Below, piece after piece: positions 47,420-58,233 of a DNA stretch of 64,000 bases. Each line of letters starts with the position of its first letter. Within the stretch, counting starts at the first letter, position 1. A program made the translations under genes and the position numbers. Origin of the DNA: Trichomonas vaginalis G3. Its lineage: Eukaryota > Parabasalia > Trichomonadida > Trichomonadidae. Under the pieces are notes generated by a model. The model saw only the letters and a program-made list of their open reading frames with translations. It searched no databases and had not been told where the DNA came from. The stretch spans positions 6,820,001-6,884,000 of the forward strand of contig NC_067203.1 of assembly GCF_026262505.1 (NCBI RefSeq), given 5' to 3'.

Positions 47420-48259
47420 CTACCCTACTTGTTTGAAGTTGTCAAAATACTCTGTTATTTTTTCTTTCAGTAGCGGTAAGTCTTCTTTGAAGGTAAGTAT
47501 TGTACAACCTTTCATATCATAGTGTGTTTGAGGTAACGTATCTTGAACTATTTGTTTCACATCTTCATTTGGGGTCATTGAAATCGGTAAGTTTTCGCGA
47601 TAGAACCAATTTCTGTCAGATTTGTAAATCTTAGCAAGGTCGTAAAAGCTTTTGTTGTTTCTTCTGACTAAATGCAACATAACCATATCTTTATCTTCTT
47701 CATTTTCCATCTCTTCAGTATAAATCATATACTTATAGTTCTTTTCCTTTCCTTTTGGTACCGAACGTGGTATTCTTTTCTGAATGCTTTTGTCTTTTGC
47801 TTCAAGCTTGTTTTCCATCTCTTCACGTTCTTGTCTATGAATTTTGTCAAGAAGTCTGTAAATATACCAAGCATAACGAGGCGAAGCCCACATTGCAACA
47901 GCATTTACAAGAAGTCTATGTACATAATATCCTCTCAAACCGTTTGGCAATTTTTCACGATTTTCATAGAGTTTTGGCGACTGGGGTTTTTTACCTACTC
48001 GCTGTTCTTCACTGTTTTCAGAAAAAAGTATGTCTCGCTGTGCTTCGCTCAAAAGTTCTTGTGTGCTTTGGTTCCTAAACCAGTCTTTAGGAAGCTTAGT
48101 ATCTGGAGCATAACATGCTGTCAAAATACTTTGCATTTGGTACATATCATCTTTGACCGAACGAATGAGACGGAGTTGTTTGTTAAACTGAACCCACTCA
48201 TATTCTTCATTTATAGCTTCATGGACTATAACTGTTGTTGTGTTCTCTGTTGTTGACAT
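47420..48259 (-). CDS. KilA-N domain protein, alternative core
   Basis: 279 residues from MSTTENTTTVIVHEAI. N-terminal ~45 and C-terminal ~170 residues are almost identical to 13477-14283, but the stretch between (TACYAPDTKLPKDWFRNQST, FSENSEEQRVGKKPQSPKLY) is unrelated in detail and longer. NGLRGYYVHRLLVNAVAMWA gives the KilA-N signature. Likely a DNA-binding regulator. Confidence 0.8.
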   Translation of the reverse strand: MSTTENTTTVIVHEAINEEYEWVQFNKQLRLIRSVKDDMYQMQSILTACYAPDTKLPKDWFRNQSTQELLSEAQRDILFSENSEEQRVGKKPQSPKLYENREKLPNGLRGYYVHRLLVNAVAMWASPRYAWYIYRLLDKIHRQEREEMENKLEAKDKSIQKRIPRSVPKGKEKNYKYMIYTEEMENEEDKDMVMLHLVRRNNKSFYDLAKIYKSDRNWFYRENLPISMTPNEDVKQIVQDTLPQTHYDMKGCTILTFKEDLPLLKEKITEYFDNFKQVG

Positions 48260-48345
48260 ATCTGTCTTTACATACAAAATAAAAAAATAAATAAAAATAA
48301 AACTAACTTTATTTTTTCTATCTTAAGGAAATTCATGATTTTTGT

Positions 48346-48642
48346 GCTGAATTCAATAAAAATATATTTTAGGGTAGATGGTTAGATCTAACCCGATATC
48401 TACCCCCATTTCTACCCCAGTTATTTTATAAACGTTTCACATGGTAAACGTTATTTTTTAAATTTTGTGAAAACTCAACGGTTTGACACATGCCCTAAAA
48501 ATTATTTTACTCAGAATTTTGTTGCTGAATTCAATAAAAATATATTTTAGGGTAGATGGTTAGATCTAACCCGATATCTACCCCCATTTCTACCCCAGTT
48601 ATTTTATAAACGTTTCACATGGTAAACGTTATGAATTCGTGA
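48346..48642. repeat. 109-bp direct duplication with offset 188 bp
   Basis: 48346-48454 and 48534-48642 share GCTGAATTCAATAAAAATAT, the palindrome GGTTAGATCTAACC and the last codons of the 48604 gene (...YHVKRL). The second copy provides the true gene end. Confidence 0.8.
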
Positions 48643-49539
48643 GACTCTAAACAGTTTTGTAGCTTCTATTTCTTCTTTTAGTACATCGAATGTTTTAACA
48701 ATGCCGAAAGTTTCTTTATACTTCTTCTTGACGTCAGACAGAAGGAAATCGTCAGCAGTTGGATAGTTTTTGTTCAGAAATTCTAACATGTCCATTTTAT
48801 TTTCTGCTGGTTTCTCTGCTTCTTTCTTTAAGTCAGCATAGTCGTTTCTCATTTGTTCTATCTCTTTGACGGAGTAGTTATATTTCCTAATTGCTGCTTT
48901 ACATTTAGAACATTGCGGGTTCATTTTTGCGTTATACATTGAAATAAAACCAGCTAAAACAACCAAGGCGTCAATGGTTTTCTTTAAATCTGAAGCAATT
49001 GGTTTTATCTGTTCATTCCATACCTTACCTCTTCTATCTTTATCTCTTATCTGCCATACACATTTTGCAGCTAATGAAACAAAGTTGTCGTATGTCTTAA
49101 ACTCCCCAGATTTATATATGTCAGAGATGTTCTTATATAACATGTCGCAATCTTTGTCCATAACTTTATGGTTGCAATGAAAACCAAGGAATTCATAATT
49201 TACCTTTCGTATGAACTTCTTTATTTCTACTGAGTCAGTTGCTTTGACTTCAATTTCGGCGAATTCAGGAATAGTTAGTTTTTGCTGCTGAATTTCAGGT
49301 AGTTTAGGCAAATGGTCAATAATGTCCTCCATTTCATAAAGATACTGTTCATTTGTTTCATCTTTCGCACTACAGTCTAAATTACTTGTTAAAAGTTCCT
49401 GCTTTATTCTTTGTATTTCTGTTTCGAAAGTATATGAAGAAGGAATGAAGCTTTTCATTTCTACTAACATAGATGTTGGATTCATGACTAACGAGTTTGG
49501 TGCTGTTGTTTGAATTGTTGTTGTGCCGATTGTTGACAT
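48604..49539 (-). CDS. Accessory CxxC protein, homolog of the 15596 gene
   Basis: 311 residues from MSTIGTTTIQTTAPNSLVMN. CSKCKAA and GFHCNHK are conserved; a few residues are inserted after GFHCNHK (VMDKDCDMLYKNIS). The start at 49539 is used because copy 2 has no ATG upstream. Flanked by repeats of the GGTAGATGGTTAGATCTAACC type on both sides (left 48370 and 48558, inverted at 49625-49670). Confidence 0.75.
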   Translation of the reverse strand: MSTIGTTTIQTTAPNSLVMNPTSMLVEMKSFIPSSYTFETEIQRIKQELLTSNLDCSAKDETNEQYLYEMEDIIDHLPKLPEIQQQKLTIPEFAEIEVKATDSVEIKKFIRKVNYEFLGFHCNHKVMDKDCDMLYKNISDIYKSGEFKTYDNFVSLAAKCVWQIRDKDRRGKVWNEQIKPIASDLKKTIDALVVLAGFISMYNAKMNPQCSKCKAAIRKYNYSVKEIEQMRNDYADLKKEAEKPAENKMDMLEFLNKNYPTADDFLLSDVKKKYKETFGIVKTFDVLKEEIEATKLFRVSRIHNVYHVKRL

Positions 49540-49689
49540 TTCTGTTCTTTTATACAAAATAAAAAAATAAATAAAAATAAAACTAACTTTATTTTTTCTA
49601 TCCTAAGGAAATTCATGAAAATTCAAGAGGGTAGAAATGAGGGTAGATATCGGGTTAGATCTAACCATCTACCCCAAACATTATTTTTG

Positions 49690-50090
49690 CTGAATTCAGC
49701 AACAAAATGAACGAGGTCAGGATGTATGTAAATACCTTTGAATTCATTCATAACGCCCTTAGTAAGCTCATAAAATGCTTGTTTTGAGGTCGAGCCACTT
49801 TTGGCTCCACCGTATTCTTTCAACCAAAACTCAAGAATTTCCTGCATGAATTTTGTATAAAAAGCAACAGTCCGAATTCCGGCGGTTGCTATATTCTTCA
49901 CAAAATGCCTTATAATACTCTTCCCAGGACTTATTTTCCAACAACTTTCTAAAGTCTTTCCTAAACTGACTGACTGACTGACTGACTGACAGCACAAAGT
50001 GGCTTAACGAAAACATTAATATATAAAATTCATGAAAATTCAAGAGGGTAGAAATCGGGTTAGAAATGAGGTGAAATCTCACCTCTTCAT
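49690..50090 (-). pseudogene. Second KilA-N gene, remnant
   Basis: One frame gives FRKDFRKLLENKSWEEYYKA and FCEEYSNRRNSDCCFLYK; after an indel near 49860 another gives SKQAFYELTKGVMNEFKGIY followed by IHPDLVHFVAEF, the KilA-N end motif. Parts of it recur inverted at 16575-16690 in copy 2. A (GACT)n run lies at 49967-49991. Confidence 0.65.
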
Positions 50091-50095
50091 CTAAA

Positions 50096-50434
50096 TTATA
50101 TTTTTTGGTCCGGGAACAACTTTCTCTCAATTGGAGCTGTAGCATACTCTTTGCGTAAGCGGTTCAGACCTTCTTCGAAGTCTTGGTCTCTCTTGGACTG
50201 AGATTGGAATTGTGGGGCAGGGTTTTGCATAAACATCCAAGGGTTGGGGCAGTAAGGCATAGGCTGAGGAGGGTAGTTCGGGAAGCCTTGTGGTGGGTAG
50301 TAACCTTGAGGTGGAAATTGGTAGTAATTCGGAGGTACTTGCTGGAACTGAGGTTGCTGAGGAGACTGTTGTGGTTCTGCAGCTTTCGGTTTTTCTGGCT
50401 TTGGAAGGCATTCAGGAAGAGGAACGTCAGTCAT
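50096..50434 (-). CDS. Pro/Gln/Tyr-rich 112-residue protein
   Basis: Starts MTDVPLPECLPKPEKPKAAE, then low-complexity NYYQFPPQGYYPPQGFPNYP and a charged end ATAPIERKLFPDQKI. Divergent from the 50739 gene, with the 22-bp repeat array between. Copy 2 keeps only its first 28 codons (12956-13039). Function unknown. Confidence 0.65.
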   Translation of the reverse strand: MTDVPLPECLPKPEKPKAAEPQQSPQQPQFQQVPPNYYQFPPQGYYPPQGFPNYPPQPMPYCPNPWMFMQNPAPQFQSQSKRDQDFEEGLNRLRKEYATAPIERKLFPDQKI

Positions 50435-50439
50435 CCGTT

Positions 50440-50735
50440 TGTGTCCTGTCGGAAGGAAAAATTTTTCCTGTCGGAAGGAAAAACTTTTCCTGTCGGAAGG
50501 AAAAACTTTTTCTGTCGGAAGGAAAAGTTTTTCTGAAGTTCGACCAAAAAGTTCTCAATTTTCGAAAATTTGAATGGTTTACGGACGGACAACTGGAAGA
50601 GTTCTTCCTGTCGGAAGGAAAAATTTTCCCTTTGTCCGGAAAATTTTTTCCTGTCGGATGGAAGAGTTCTTCCTGTCGGAAGGAAAAAATTTTCCCTTTG
50701 TCGGGAAAATATTTTCCTGTCGGATGGAAGAACTT
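50440..50735. repeat. Second iteron-like array of 22-bp units
   Basis: Units CCTGTCGGAAGGAAAAATTT as in 13060-13390, with the same ~60-bp island (50535-50594). The right half adds a variant with CCCTTTGTC(C/G)GGAAAA between units. It fills the space between two divergent genes. Confidence 0.85.
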
Positions 50736-50738
50736 GGA

Positions 50739-51098
50739 ATGCAAGAAAGACTTGACGAGGCAATTTACCTCATTGAACTTAACGACTGCGTAAAAGACTA
50801 CTTGCGCAAGGTCATGAAGCCCAAGGTCAAGTTTACCACTATTTCTGGAAGGTCTACACTTCAGCTCGAGACTTCGACTGGAATTCCAATTCAAATACCA
50901 GACGGGACAGCCTACGATGGCATAAAGGACGCCAAAAGAGAAGCTCTTGTTAAGTTCCTAAACAAACGTCCTTGGATAAAAATACCAAACAAGGAGAACC
51001 CCCTACCCCATATGAAATTGGCAATTCAGTCTCTCCTTCACTTCTCTGGTCAACCATTCTTTATAACTACAGAAGGCGACATCCAACCAGTTCAGTAA
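50739..51098 (+). CDS. Unknown 119-residue protein
   Basis: Reads MQERLDEAIYLIELNDCVKD, middle GRSTLQLETSTGIPIQIPDG, end HFSGQPFFITTEGDIQPVQ. An in-frame ATG lies 15 bp upstream inside the repeat array. Copy 2 keeps only its first 12-15 codons. No family recognised. Confidence 0.65.
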   Translation: MQERLDEAIYLIELNDCVKDYLRKVMKPKVKFTTISGRSTLQLETSTGIPIQIPDGTAYDGIKDAKREALVKFLNKRPWIKIPNKENPLPHMKLAIQSLLHFSGQPFFITTEGDIQPVQ

Positions 51099-51231
51099 AC
51101 ATCTCATTTTAACTTCACTTTTTTATGTTTTTTGTGAAAGTGTCAAAAATAAATTGTTTTCATGAGTTTTCTACGATGTTAGAAAAAATGTTATTTTCTA
51201 ATATCTTCATATTCAATACTTTTTCAGCACT

Positions 51232-51240
51232 TTTCTGTTG
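51232..51240. repeat. Left 9-bp target duplication TTTCTGTTG
   Basis: Matches TTTCTGTAG at 52847-52855 with one mismatch; both come from the 3' end of the 17008-type gene. Confidence 0.7.
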
Positions 51241-52846
51241 TAAGACGAGTTACGGAAAGTGAGGTGAACCGAAAAAGTGACACTTATTTGGTCGAATAAA
51301 TTCCCTATATATTTACTTGTCAAAAAAAATCAGACTTTTTTTGCTTTAAAAAAAAAAATTAGAGAACGAATGAAAGGAAATGGATACTCTTACCTTTCAT
51401 TCCCTCGAGAAAGTTCAAAAACTTGGGTGCAATCAGAACTGATTGCACCCAAGTTTTTGAACTTTGTATAAGGAATTGTTGGCTATGATGTACTGATCAT
51501 GAATCAGTACATTCATAGCCAACAATTCCTTCGCAAACAGCGGGAAACTTTGTCTGAATAGTTTAACATTCAGACAAAGTTTCCCGCTGTCAGAGAGGAA
51601 TGGAAGGGTAAAAGGTATATATTCATAATGTATACCTCTTACCCTTTCATTCCTCGAGAAAGTTCAAAAACTTGGGTGCAATCAGAACTGATTGCACCCA
51701 AGTTTTTGAACTTTGTATAAGGAATTGTTGGCTTGATGCACTGATCATGAATCAGTACATCATAGCCAACAATTCCTTCGCAAACAGCGGGAAACTTTGT
51801 CTGAATAGTTTAACATTCAGACAAAGTTTCCCGCTGTCAGAGAGGAAAAGGGTAAAAGGTATATATTCATAATGTATACCTCTTACCCTTTCATTCCCTC
51901 GAGAAAGTTCAAAAACTTGGGTGCAATCAGTTCTGATTGCACCAAGTTTTTGAACTTTGTATAAGGAATTGTTGGCTATGATGTACTGATCATGAATCAG
52001 TACATCATAGCCAACAATTCCTTCGCAAACAGCGGGAAACTTTGTCTGAATAGTTTAACATTCAGACAAAGTTTCCGCTGTCAGAGAGGAATGGAAGGTA
52101 AGAGGTATATATTCATAATGTATACCTCTTACCCTTTCATTCCCTCGAGAAAGTTCAAAAACTTGGGTGCAATCAGAACTGATTGCACCCAAGTTTTTGA
52201 ACTTTGTATAAGGAATTGTTGGCTATGATGCACTGATCATGAATCAGTACATCATAGCCAACAATTCCTTCGCAAACAGCGGGAAACTTTGTCTGAATAG
52301 TTTAACATTTTGGAGAACGTTTCGACGTTAATACCGCTTTGAATAGTTTAACATTTTGGAGAATTATACAAAGTTCAAAAACTTTGTCTGAAGAATTCTT
52401 CCATCTGTTAAAGGGACATTTTGGAGAACGGTTTCGACGTTAATACCGCTTTGAATTTGTTTGATTAGCTTGATTTAACCATTCTAAATCAATTAAATCG
52501 AAGATTCTACCACTCATTGGAAAATTATAAGTTTTGAAAAAAACCGTAAATCATTATTGAATCTAAAAATATTTATGTACAAAAAGTCGGTATATATTCT
52601 ATAATTATTTAAAATAATGAAAAAGTTGATTTGTGAATCATTGAAATATTAATGCTGTTATATATATATCAGATGATATAAGATGATTTTTTTAAATAAA
52701 AAATAAAATTTAATTTTTTAATTGTTAAAATAAGAATAGTAAGCTTGACAAGTAATTTAAGTTTTTGCTTTGTAAAGTTATTTGGTTGGCAAATGCATTG
52801 TGTCACTTTTTGTTTGAGTTCACTTTCCGTAATTTGTCTTATGATA
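51241..52846. mobile_element. 1.6-kb non-autonomous element with tandem hairpin array
   Basis: Imperfect inverted ends: TAAGACGAGTTACGGAAAGT on the left, inverted TAAGACAAATTACGGAAAGT on the right (after five extra bases), then AAAAAGTGACAC and TTACTTGTCAA on both sides. The flanking 9-bp duplication fits a MULE-type element. No coding sequence. It splits the 286-residue-type gene: its last codons (KVLKKY) lie at 51211-51231 left of the element. Confidence 0.8.
51365..52315. repeat. Four ~245-bp units, each with four near-perfect hairpins
   Basis: Each unit carries hairpin 1 (arms AAGTTCAAAAACTTGGGTGC), hairpin 2 (arms AAGGAATTGTTGGCTATGAT), hairpin 3 (arms AGCGGGAAACTTTGTCTGAA) and hairpin 4 (GGTATATATTCATAATGTATACC, given here as arms GGTATA/TATACC). 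Loops are short. Units begin near 51405, 51655, 51900 and 52145; the last lacks hairpin 4. Confidence 0.9.
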
Positions 52847-52855
52847 TTTCTGTAG

Positions 52856-53763
52856 TTATATATGAAAGACAATTCGAGATAAAAGTCATAGTACAATGGA
52901 ATAATATCTTGCACACCATTTGTTGTGAACCAAACTTGAAAGTCAGAGAAACTGTTACTAGGTGGTTCGTAGAATTTAGAAGCAAAGTCATAAAGGTCCT
53001 TACCAATACATAGAAAACTATTGTTGCTTGAACTGAAAATTGCATGACACATAACATTTTGAGGGTCAAACACGTTTCTATAAACCATCAAATCTGCTGG
53101 TGGAAGTATAAATTTAAATGGACCATCTGGTGGTAATGGTTCGTTCTGGTTTAGTAACCGAAGAAATTGTGCCCAAGAACGTTTGTCTACTTCCCAAAAT
53201 AAAAACTCTGTATCTCTTGGAGGGTTAATTTCAATCTTTTGAAATGAAACGGTGGAGTTCATCTTGTCATATTCTAGTTTCAGATAGTATGTTCCATTTA
53301 GTAAAGAGTTGTATTTTTCTTGAAATTCCCAATAATATTTGTTCATTTGAGTTTGAAAGTCATCTAGAGTTTTCTCAAGACTTTCGTCTGAACGAACTGT
53401 AAAGATTCTCATTTCGTCAAATTTGTCTATTAGACCATCAGAACCTTCATACTGCCCATGAAAATATACTGCGAACATAAATGCGTTAGTTCTATTTGAA
53501 AACAAAACTCTTCTAAATCCTATTGCCTTTGCATCTGAAGGACTTTGAAGCCAACGAATTGGATAGTCAAACCTGTATGCTCGGGATGAAATTTCTTCAT
53601 CTGAAATAGTCCTACCAGCATTTGTAAAGATATAGTTTTGATGGTGTGGGGATGGTTTGTTGTTGGGAGAGTGAAGAAATTTGGGTGGTTGCTGAGAGTT
53701 TTGATGGTGTGGGGATGGTTTTGTATCTGCTACTTTTGTTCTTTGTTTTTCAACCTGAAGCAT
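52856..53763 (-). pseudogene. Virion-like protein gene (17008 homolog), cut by an element
   Basis: Homolog of 17008-17868. Its end is replaced by the hairpin element, so the ORF runs on into it to 52669. Near the start a 27-residue in-frame insertion (KPSPHHQNSQQPPKFLHSPN) carries two copies of PSPHHQN. The rest is nearly identical to copy 2. Confidence 0.8.
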
Positions 53764-53868
53764 TTAATATATGTAAAAATATATTGTTTTAAAATGGTAT
53801 GCCATTTCATATTTCTCATCTAACAAACAAGTTTCCCAACGGTCTTCTCCAACAAACTCAGCGTACAT
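53764..53868 (-). pseudogene. HNH endonuclease remnant
   Basis: Only MYAEFVGEDRWETCLLDEKY remains; a deletion of about 570 bp joins it to the DNA after the gene end (ATGGTATGCCATTTCATATT). Confidence 0.8.
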
Positions 53869-53912
53869 TTCAAATAAAATTAAAAAAATGTCACTTTTTT
53901 AAAATAAATTTT

Positions 53913-56052
53913 TTACTTCATGCAATGTTTTATTTCTGTGCCGTCTTCAAGTATGCCCCAATATTTCCTTTTCGATATTACATGAACTTCGGAAAATACC
54001 TTATCTAGCTTAAAACAGCCCATCTTTTCACCGACCATTCCCATTTCAATGAGTTTGTTGTATCCTTCTTCGTTCGTCATGAGTGCGTCAATGTTCTCAT
54101 AGTAAACCTTCACTTTGGATTTGACTTCGGAGAAGAATTTGTTGTACTCGTCAAGGACTGCTTTTGCGAACTGAGGGTAAGACCAATGTTCGACAATAGG
54201 TTTTAATGTGGTTACTAAGCCACTTTGACCTTGAGTGAATTCGTACTTCAAAACAAAAGGAGAAAACCTTTCAACAAAGTTGTCGACCTTCTCATAGTGT
54301 TTACTCTTCATCTTTTGAGGTTTCTTAATGGAATACCCCCATGTCGAATTCATAAGCAATTTGAGTGTCATTGCAAGTTTGGGGTTTGAAGCTTTCCTAA
54401 TATCATACAGTTGTTGTATGACTTTTCCAACTGTATAGTTCCTTCCCGGAAACTCACCATCTTCGTTTGGAATTCCAGTCGGAATATATTGGACAAACCT
54501 CATGTATGAAGCGTTAAGGTCGACATAGTATATTTTTCATCTGAGTCGAACTTGTCGCAACCAATTGGTCCAGTTTGTGGAAATTCAAGTGAGTCTCTTA
54601 TCTTCTGAAACTTCTCCTGTATCTCATAAACATCGTCGAAGCAACCTGTTCATATAAAACCTTCTGACCTAACTCAGATGCTCTCCAATACAATTTGACG
54701 TCAATTGGATGTCTCAATGGAAGTTTGTTTATAGCATCTTGAAGTTCTTGCAACCTCATTGAAGTTCTTCTGGTTCAGGTTGGTATCCGAACATACCAAC
54801 CCCTTGTGGAACTGTGTACTTCTTTTGTACTAGAACTTTGTCTGGAAAACTTTTGGTCTTGCTAACAATGAAAAGTTTGTTTCGTCTTTTGGTACAAAAG
54901 TTTCTGTCAGCTTGTCATCTGGAATTGGTTCCAACAAACCTTTCTCGAAAAGAATGTTTACAGCTCTGACAATGTTGCACTTACTTTTACCAAAGAATGG
55001 GTGTGTAAGACTTTCGTTCAACATGAAGTGGTTGTGGACAATTACAATCTTCAACCATGGTAAGTCTTTGTCAAAACATAGTCGTCATGTGAAGAACCTT
55101 TAGCTGTAGGTATGTTGACTCGGATATTGACATTTGCCAACGGTGCAATTTTTGCCAATTGACCTCTGAGAATGTACCTTGTCTTCACACATGACTCAAG
55201 ATACTTCATCTTCTCATCTGTAACAAGACCAGAGTTCCTGAGACATGTAAGAATGCAAGGTTCGTTGACAATTGTTTCAATTGAATTGTAAATTCCATAC
55301 CTTGTCAAGTCAATGTCAGACTTATTTATGAACGGGAAGTATCCAGCATGTTGTCTGACTGCTTGAGGGTTAGGTTGGTACCATTCGAACTTGACACTTG
55401 CAATTCCTTCAATTGCATTCAAAATGTCTGAGTCGGAGTCAACCATTTGTTCTCTCTTTGTAGTCTTGAAAGCGTCAAGAAGTTTTGCGGCTGTTTGTTC
55501 ATTGCCATGTGCATAGTAAATGTGACCATCAAATCTTTATGGTCAATCTGAGATTGTGTCCTTTCTTATTTCCGTCTTGAATTGCAGCAAGTACTCCCAT
55601 GAAGCCTTCTTTGTTCTTTCCTTCGTCAAAGTTTACTGTAAAGGTTCGACCAGATGTAATTTGACTTCTAACTTCACGATACTTTCATATGCATATCTTG
55701 TTCTTTCCATGGAGCATGTGTGTCTTCACTTTTCCTTTTTTCCTTCTCAAAGGATGCAATTGTTCGTCATGTTTCCAGTAGAATCTGGCAAAGCCGTCGT
55801 GTCCTTCAACTTGAGGTTCACTAACATCGAAAGGCATGTCCATAAGACGTTCTTCTTCTAACCTCTCTAGTCTGTTTGATAATTGGCACGTGCTGTTTCC
55901 AAATCCATTTCGTAGCGAAGACCAGACAATTTGTCATAGACTTTTATGGGTCTTCCCTTCCTATATTTAAAATTCTTCGAAACTCTCCAACCATATCTTT
56001 GTAACTCTGCTTTTATTCTAGCAGACTTTCTATCCATTCTATATGGGGGCAT
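53913..56052 (-). pseudogene. Protein-primed PolB gene, decayed N-terminal part
   Basis: Homolog of 18562-20713. The palm part 53913-54503 is open (196 codons) with motif B KLLMNSTWGY and motif C-like YYENIDALMT, and is continuous where copy 2 is frameshifted. Upstream there are more than ten indels between 54535 and 55900. Confidence 0.85.
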
Positions 56053-56084
56053 TTTTATAAAAATAAAAAAATGTTTTTTTTTCT

Positions 56085-56667
56085 TTACTTTACATAACCG
56101 CCTGCTGCCATAAGTCTTTGACGCCAACCCATACCAGCTAATGAAGGTTGACTTGGTTTAGTTTGGAAACTAAACTTTGGTTTTGGTTTATCTTCAGTTT
56201 TTGGTTTTTCTTCTTCTATCGGTTTTTCGTCACTTTTCGGTTCCTCTGACTTTACTTCACTTGCAGGAACAGTTGTGTCGTCAACATCTTCATAAATATC
56301 ATATGCCATTTGTTTTTGTTTTCCTTTCAACTTTTTGTGTTTGTTGTAAAGTTTAGAATATTTCGACTCTAAGTCAATGAGATGTTCTTAATGAACTGTT
56401 GGTCAGTGAAGTAAACTTTTCCATCTGTTGTCTCGAAAGCTCCTTCAGACTTCAATATTTTATTTGTGAGAGTCTGTTTCTTTTTTGAGATACTAGCCGT
56501 TCCATTTCTATGAAAAGTGACTTTATAGTTAGGGTTTGTATTTCCACTCCTGGCACTTTCTATTATTGAATTTTTCTCTTCATCTGTAAGTTCTTTGACA
56601 GGTTTTGACAATGGTTCTGAACTTTTTGTTTGTGGTGCAAATCTACCGTTTCAACTTCTTCGGTCAT
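56085..56667 (-). pseudogene. 194-residue protein gene, frameshifted
   Basis: Homolog of 20743-21325. It is continuous at both points where copy 2 is broken but has its own indels near 56390 and 56638. The end GMGWRQRLMAAGGYVK is conserved. Confidence 0.7.
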
Positions 56668-56686
56668 TTCATCTCAGTAAAAAATT

Positions 56687-56837
56687 TTAGTTTGGTTTGT
56701 TTTCAACTGGTTGTTTAGGTTTTTTAAGTCGTCTAAAACTTCCTGAGGTATAGGAAGAACTTTACAAACACGTGGTGTAACTGCTGGAACCGACAAATCC
56801 ATCTTGAACTCATTTGTCTCAAAGCTGCATTGTTCAT
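56687..56837 (-). pseudogene. 51-residue protein gene, frameshifted
   Basis: Homolog of 21345-21500, five bases shorter with indels near 56730, 56776 and 56790. Confidence 0.5.
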
Positions 56838-56856
56838 TTCATCTCAATAAAAAACT

Positions 56857-57257
56857 TTACATTCCCCACGTTTGAGGCGGTTGAGGTTGGTTATTGTTTA
56901 CCCATGTTGTGCATGGTTATATCCTCTGTTAAAGAATCTTTCACCTTGGTCCATATAGTGTCCTGCTTGGTTATAGTAGTCATTTGCTTTGTTATAATAG
57001 TTTCCTGCTTGTCTTCCTACATTGTCCATCCATCCTTGAACTTTTCCTCTTGTTTCAGGATTTGGAATAAGATTTGTTGCATCTCGTGCTACATCCCAAC
57101 CTTTCTGTACAGTTTGTATAATAGGTTGTGCTTTCTCTTTAAGTATACCTAATGTACTTCAAAATCTCCTTCCCAACTCCAAATACACCTCTGGCTAGTG
57201 TTCCCACTGCGGGTAAAATCTAGATGCGACTCCTGCTAATGCGCCAAATAAACCCAT
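56857..57257 (-). pseudogene. MGLF amphipathic protein gene, frameshifted
   Basis: Homolog of 21520-21921, one base short overall with changes near 56906, 57160 and 57220. Confidence 0.65.
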
Positions 57258-57274
57258 TTCTTATAGGGTAAAAA

Positions 57275-58233
57275 ATGACGAATCCGAACAAGGACCCCTA
57301 TGTTTCTAAAGCGACAAAGAAAGCACTCATGATAAAAATCTTTAGTTCAACACCAAATGCTTGGTTTATGGATATCTTGGAAAACATTCCGAGAGTTAGA
57401 ACAGATGGACCTCCATACTGGTTAATATTTGTTGGTCAAAACACAAGATACTGTGAAGCCATACCATTATGGTCCAAAAATATTTTAGATGTGAAAACTG
57501 CTTTGACAATATTCGTTGACAAATACCATCCAACAAAACTGACATCTGACTGTGAAAGTTCTTTCAAATCAGCTGATGTAAAAAACTATCTGCGTTCAAA
57601 AAATGTAAACCAATATTTCATTGTCGACCAAAACCATTCTGCTCTTGGTGTCATTGACGGATGTATAAAAATGTTAAGAGACTTAAACCAACCACAAGGT
57701 GGTGAAGCAAATGAAATGTCATATGACGACAAATATAGACACTTCTCCATGGCAAAGATGAGACAAGTTTTAAATATTTACAATAACCGTAAACAAAAAG
57801 GTTTGGGAAACCACTCCCCGAAGAAATGAAAAACAACCCTGACTTAGAGAAAGACTATATATTTAATAATTTAGTCAAAAGAGACAAACAAGAAAGAATG
57901 CCGGGCTTCAAACTTCAGAAAGGTGACAAAGTAAAAATAGAAATACCTAAACGCGACCCATATGAAAATACTATTGACTATGACAACAATGGAACCCGAC
58001 AGGTACTCACATTCGTGTTCGTAAAAATAGAAGAAAGTATACAAGAGAATATTATGAAGTTTTAGGCAAACATGGCAAAAATGTACACACTGCAAGCAGA
58101 AGATAAAACTACTATTGCCAGACCTCGTTTCAAACTTGTCAAAGTTCAAGGTGGTATACTTTCAAAGACAGTTCCTAACAAATATAAGACAACTCCTGAC
58201 GAATATGCTAAAGAAGTTGAAAATGACGACTAA
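57275..58233 (+). pseudogene. Retroviral-type integrase, frameshifted in the C-terminal part
   Basis: Open from MTNPNKDPYVSKATKKAL to 57829 (184 codons), covering the whole catalytic core: FMDILENIP, LTSDCESSF, GVIDGC (Asp at the usual Glu position, spacing D-35-D). One C lost near 57818 closes the frame; more indels follow (near 57885, 57995, 58078). Confidence 0.85.

Noticed and set aside
51272-52228. ORFs inside the hairpin array (for example 51672-51872 and 51992-52228)
   Set aside because: They follow the tandem repeat and change with single-base differences between units; no start context or similarity.
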